Shown here in pieces: positions 24,136 to 26,654 of a stretch of DNA of 26,654 nucleotides. The notes under the pieces were generated by a model, which saw nothing but the letters and a program-made list of their open reading frames with translations, was not told where the DNA came from and made no database searches. The DNA lies in IMG/VR virus record IMGVR_UViG_3300025168_000555, positions 1 through 26,654 of that record, one strand, 5' to 3'. Position numbers and translations under genes: made by a program. This DNA is from a virus. Numbering within the stretch: position 1 is the first letter of the stretch; every line of letters starts with the position of its first letter.

Positions 24136-24469
24136 AGAAGTTACTGACGATTTAATCCCGAAGCCACCTTCAAAGTTGGCACCACGAGGGATTACCAGTT
24201 TCACGGTTTTCCGTCAGCAAGATGAGACAGGAGTTTCTGGCGAAGGAGTAGTGATTGAGGGCGTTGTCATGGCGACAGGTCAATGCGTTGTTCACTGGCT
24301 CTACCCGCCACCCCGTGGAGGTATTGCTATCTTTGATAGTATGAGCGACTTTGTGAAGGTTCACATTGAACCCCACCCAGCCAATCAAACAATCATCACC
24401 TATCAAGACGGGCACAAAGATGTCTATGGCGGCAAGCCCGAAGAAGATAAACAGGAAGAAGAAAAATAA
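24110..24469 (+). CDS. Small conserved phage protein, unknown
   Basis: 119 aa from ATG 24110, which has GGGAGA about 8 nt upstream; an in-frame ATG at 24080 lies deeper in the previous gene. The core FTVFRQQDETGVSGEGVVIE, then MATGQCVVHWLYPPPRGG and IAIFDSMSDFVKVHIEPH, has a pattern I have seen in many phage small proteins (D-E-T-G-V-S-G and G-x-C-V-V-x-W). Both ends are acidic. Function unknown. It is the last gene before the terminator. Confidence 0.65.
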   Translation: MSDEQKTVEEVTDDLIPKPPSKLAPRGITSFTVFRQQDETGVSGEGVVIEGVVMATGQCVVHWLYPPPRGGIAIFDSMSDFVKVHIEPHPANQTIITYQDGHKDVYGGKPEEDKQEEEK

Positions 24470-24513
24470 ATCTCCTATATAAAATAATTGGAGTTCCCCA
24501 TACGATGGGTGGA

Positions 24514-24546
24514 GAGCAGGGCACTGGGAGCCCTGCTCATTTTTTT
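24514..24546 (+). terminator. Rho-independent terminator
   Basis: GAGCAGGGC (24514-24522) pairs perfectly with GCCCTGCTC (24530-24538), loop of 7 nt, followed by A then seven Ts (24540-24546). This is a strong intrinsic terminator and ends the DNA metabolism operon. A small CCCAT/ATGGG hairpin lies just upstream (24497-24509). Confidence 0.9.
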
Positions 24547-24547
24547 C

Positions 24548-24575
24548 TTGAACTATTCAGAATCTCTGCTATAAT
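24548..24575 (+). promoter_or_regulatory. Sigma70-like promoter for dnaE-like gene
   Basis: TTGAAC (24548-24553), 16-bp spacer, TATAAT (24570-24575). It follows the terminator directly and lies 29 bp before the dnaE-like ATG, so the polymerase has its own transcription unit. Confidence 0.75.
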
Positions 24576-24604
24576 AGTATCGCACCAAAATAGGAAGGTA
24601 GTCA

Positions 24605-26654
24605 ATGACTAACCGAATTGAAAGCAAGATCCCATTCGTGGGATTACATGCTCACTCAGGACTCTCACCGTTTGACGGACTGGGAATGCCTGGGGAACAT
24701 ATGGACTTCGCCTACGAGAATGGGATGAACGCCCACGCCCTGACCGACCACGGTCATATGAACGGGCTCTCGTTTCAAGTGGAACACTTAAAGAAAATGA
24801 AGGAAGACGGCAAAGACTTTCGGGCCCTCTACGGATGTGAATCCTACTTCATTAAGTCCCATCGTAAATGGCGCACGATGTACGAGGAGCACAAGGCTAA
24901 CTCCAAGAAGCAGAAGAAGGAAGAGTATGGGATGGTCATTGAGGATGAGGACCGTCAGAAGAAGTTCAATCCTCTCAACAGCCGCAGCCATCTCGTGATG
25001 GTTGTCCAGAACCAAGTAGGGCTAAACAATCTTTTCCAGTTGGTGTCCAACAGCTATCAACCAGAAAACTTTTATCGTTATCCTCGTATGGATTTTGAGA
25101 TGCTGGACAAGTACAATGAGGGGCTCATCATCAGTAGTGCCTGTATGTCTGGTCCATTGTTCGCAGACTTCTGGAAGCACCGAGACAAGAGCCCTGACCA
25201 TGTACTCTCCGCTATGCGAGATACAATTGCTCAGTTCAAAGAGATCTTCGGCGACAGATTCTACGGAGAGATCCAGTGGAATGATATTCCGGAGCAGCAT
25301 CTCGGCAACAATCTTATTATCCAAGCCTGTATGGAAATGGGCGTAGAGGTCATCAGCACAGCCGATAGCCACTACCCACGACCAGAGCTTTGGAAAGAGC
25401 GAGAGATGTACAAGCGCATTGGCTGGGGTGGTAAGATTCCAGCGTGGGCTGAGGGTGGCAATGGCCTCCCCGACTCGGTTGATGAGGTCGGCTACGAACT
25501 CTACCCGAAGAATGGCGACCAGATGTGGGAGAGTTATAAGAGCTACTCCGCCAAGCATCGCACCGAGTACGATGATACACTTGTCCGTGACTCAATTGAG
25601 CGTACTCATCACATTGCGTTTGACCGCTGTGAAGACTTCCTTCCCAACAGTGATGTTCGCTTGCCTGAGTTCGTGGTGCCCGAAGGTAAGACAGCCATCC
25701 AGGCTCTGACCTCTGACGCTTTAGTGGGGATGAAAGAAAAGAATATCACAGACCCAGAATATGTGGACCGTCTCAAATATGAACTCGGTATCATTAAGGA
25801 GCGTGGGTTCGCTCAATACTTCCTGACGATGAAAGCCATCTCGGACAAAGCCCAAGAGGAAATGTTGGTCGGACTTGGACGAGGTTCAGCCGCCGGCTCA
25901 CTACTATCATATGTTCTGGACATCACCCAGATTGATCCGATCAAGTATGCTCTCCAGTTTGAGAGGTTCCTAACCAAGGGCGGCAAGGGCTACCCAGACA
26001 TTGACTTTGATGTTGAGGAGCCAATGGAACTGAAGCAGCAACTCGCAGAGGAGTGGGGAAAGATTGGGGTCAATGTTGTTCCTATCAGCAACTTCAACAC
26101 GCTCCAATTGCGCTCGCTGATTAAAGACATCGGTAAGTTTTATGATATTCCATTCATGGAAGTCAACAAAGTTACGGGCGTGATGATGAGCGAGGCAACC
26201 CCACTAGCCAAGAAGGCTCACGGGCAGACTGCCGGTGTCTACACTCCCACATTTGACGAGGTAAAAGAATACAGCGAAACTCTTCAGGCATTCTTTAAAA
26301 AGTATCCAGAGGTAGCAACTCATGTTGACCACTTGTTCGGCAATATGCGTAGTATCTCCAGGCACGCTGGTGGAGTTGTGGTCGCAGAGAACCTTGACCG
26401 CCATATGCCCCTGATCAATTCAGGCGGAGTCATCCAGACTCCATGGAGTGAAGGGCAGAACGTCAGACACTTGGAGCCGCTCGGCTTCATTAAGTTTGAC
26501 CTGCTCGGGCTCTCAACTCTCCGTATGATCTCGGGAGCTATCCGCCACATCCTCAAACGCCACCAAGGTATTGAGGAGCCAACCTTTGAACAGGTGAGAG
26601 ATTATTATAATACTAACCTCCACCCAGATTCAATTGACTTTGATAATCAAGTAG
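24605..26654 (+). CDS. DNA polymerase III alpha subunit (DnaE-type), 3' partial
   Basis: Family C replicative polymerase; 683 codons visible and open to the window end, so the C-terminus is missing. ATG 24605 has AGGAAGG 6 nt upstream. The N-terminal PHP domain shows the metal-binding motifs: LHAHSGLSPFDG (His15, His17), LTDHGHMNG (Asp48, His49), GCES (78-81), SSACMSGP (177-184) and ADSHYPRPE (253-261). The polymerase core has LVGLGRGSAAGSLLSYVLDI (421-440), ITQIDPIKYALQFERFL and GYPDIDFDV (462-470) with catalytic Asp465 and Asp467, then RSISRHAGGVVVA near residue 582 and FIKFDLLGLSTL near 627 with the third Asp. A Lys/Glu-rich insertion (about 84-122) interrupts the PHP domain. The PHP residues look intact, unlike the degenerate E. 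coli PHP, so it may proofread. tau/beta-interaction elements are beyond the window. Confidence 0.93.
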   Translation, partial: MTNRIESKIPFVGLHAHSGLSPFDGLGMPGEHMDFAYENGMNAHALTDHGHMNGLSFQVEHLKKMKEDGKDFRALYGCESYFIKSHRKWRTMYEEHKANSKKQKKEEYGMVIEDEDRQKKFNPLNSRSHLVMVVQNQVGLNNLFQLVSNSYQPENFYRYPRMDFEMLDKYNEGLIISSACMSGPLFADFWKHRDKSPDHVLSAMRDTIAQFKEIFGDRFYGEIQWNDIPEQHLGNNLIIQACMEMGVEVISTADSHYPRPELWKEREMYKRIGWGGKIPAWAEGGNGLPDSVDEVGYELYPKNGDQMWESYKSYSAKHRTEYDDTLVRDSIERTHHIAFDRCEDFLPNSDVRLPEFVVPEGKTAIQALTSDALVGMKEKNITDPEYVDRLKYELGIIKERGFAQYFLTMKAISDKAQEEMLVGLGRGSAAGSLLSYVLDITQIDPIKYALQFERFLTKGGKGYPDIDFDVEEPMELKQQLAEEWGKIGVNVVPISNFNTLQLRSLIKDIGKFYDIPFMEVNKVTGVMMSEATPLAKKAHGQTAGVYTPTFDEVKEYSETLQAFFKKYPEVATHVDHLFGNMRSISRHAGGVVVAENLDRHMPLINSGGVIQTPWSEGQNVRHLEPLGFIKFDLLGLSTLRMISGAIRHILKRHQGIEEPTFEQVRDYYNTNLHPDSIDFDNQV

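Noticed and set aside
25022-25558. Minus-strand open frame of 178 codons opposite dnaE
   Set aside because: The + strand here encodes the conserved PHP domain of the polymerase, so this is a shadow frame.
1-26654. tRNA genes, CRISPR arrays, insertion sequences or attachment sites
   Set aside because: Intergenic gaps are all below 140 bp and no cloverleaf, repeat-spacer pattern, transposase or integrase was seen.

Overview
The window is a 26.7 kb piece of a lytic, contractile-tailed (myovirus-type) bacteriophage genome. Every gene I can support is on the + strand and genes are tightly packed, with many ATGA or TTGA overlaps and no gene-free stretch over 140 bp. The gene set is T4-like in content (tail sheath, tail tube, gp26-like and gp53-like baseplate proteins, gp32-like SSB, UvsX/RecA recombinase, gp41/DnaB-type helicase, T4 RNase H-like nuclease) but not in order. 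It also carries a class II (cobalamin-dependent) ribonucleotide reductase, a compact family A DNA polymerase, a Pol III alpha (DnaE)-type polymerase and a GroES-like co-chaperonin. This mix is reminiscent of environmental, perhaps marine, phages, but the host cannot be read from the sequence.

Layout. Positions 1-12683 are the tail and baseplate module: sheath (5' end missing), tube, gp26-like protein with a small overlapping +1-frame gene, a small unknown, the tape measure protein, a probable tube-cap or baseplate protein, the gp53-like LysM wedge protein, and two large unrecognised proteins (888 and 488 aa). Positions 12691-15258 hold an AT-rich trio: the family A polymerase, a protein that looks like a very divergent FtsZ/tubulin GTPase, and a small unknown. 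Positions 15260-24469 are the DNA metabolism module: SSB, recombinase, a dCMP-deaminase-like enzyme, 5' nuclease, replicative helicase, ribonucleotide reductase, GroES-like protein, then four small accessory genes. A clear Rho-independent terminator and a sigma70-like promoter separate this from dnaE, which starts at 24605 and runs off the 3' end.

How it works together. The first module encodes a contractile tail. The later module encodes a largely host-independent replication and recombination apparatus with its own dNTP supply. Sigma70-like promoters with similar architecture precede gp32, the helicase, the small-gene operon and dnaE, suggesting host RNA polymerase reads the replication module as several units.

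Most interesting items: the tubulin-like protein next to the small polymerase (13903-14760); two adjacent accessory proteins that share a T4-like capsid-targeting N-terminus with a predicted prohead-protease site (22600-23816); the overlapping gp26-like/downstream gene pair, which may be a frameshift-linked chaperone pair; and the coexistence of two DNA polymerases, one with an apparently intact PHP domain.
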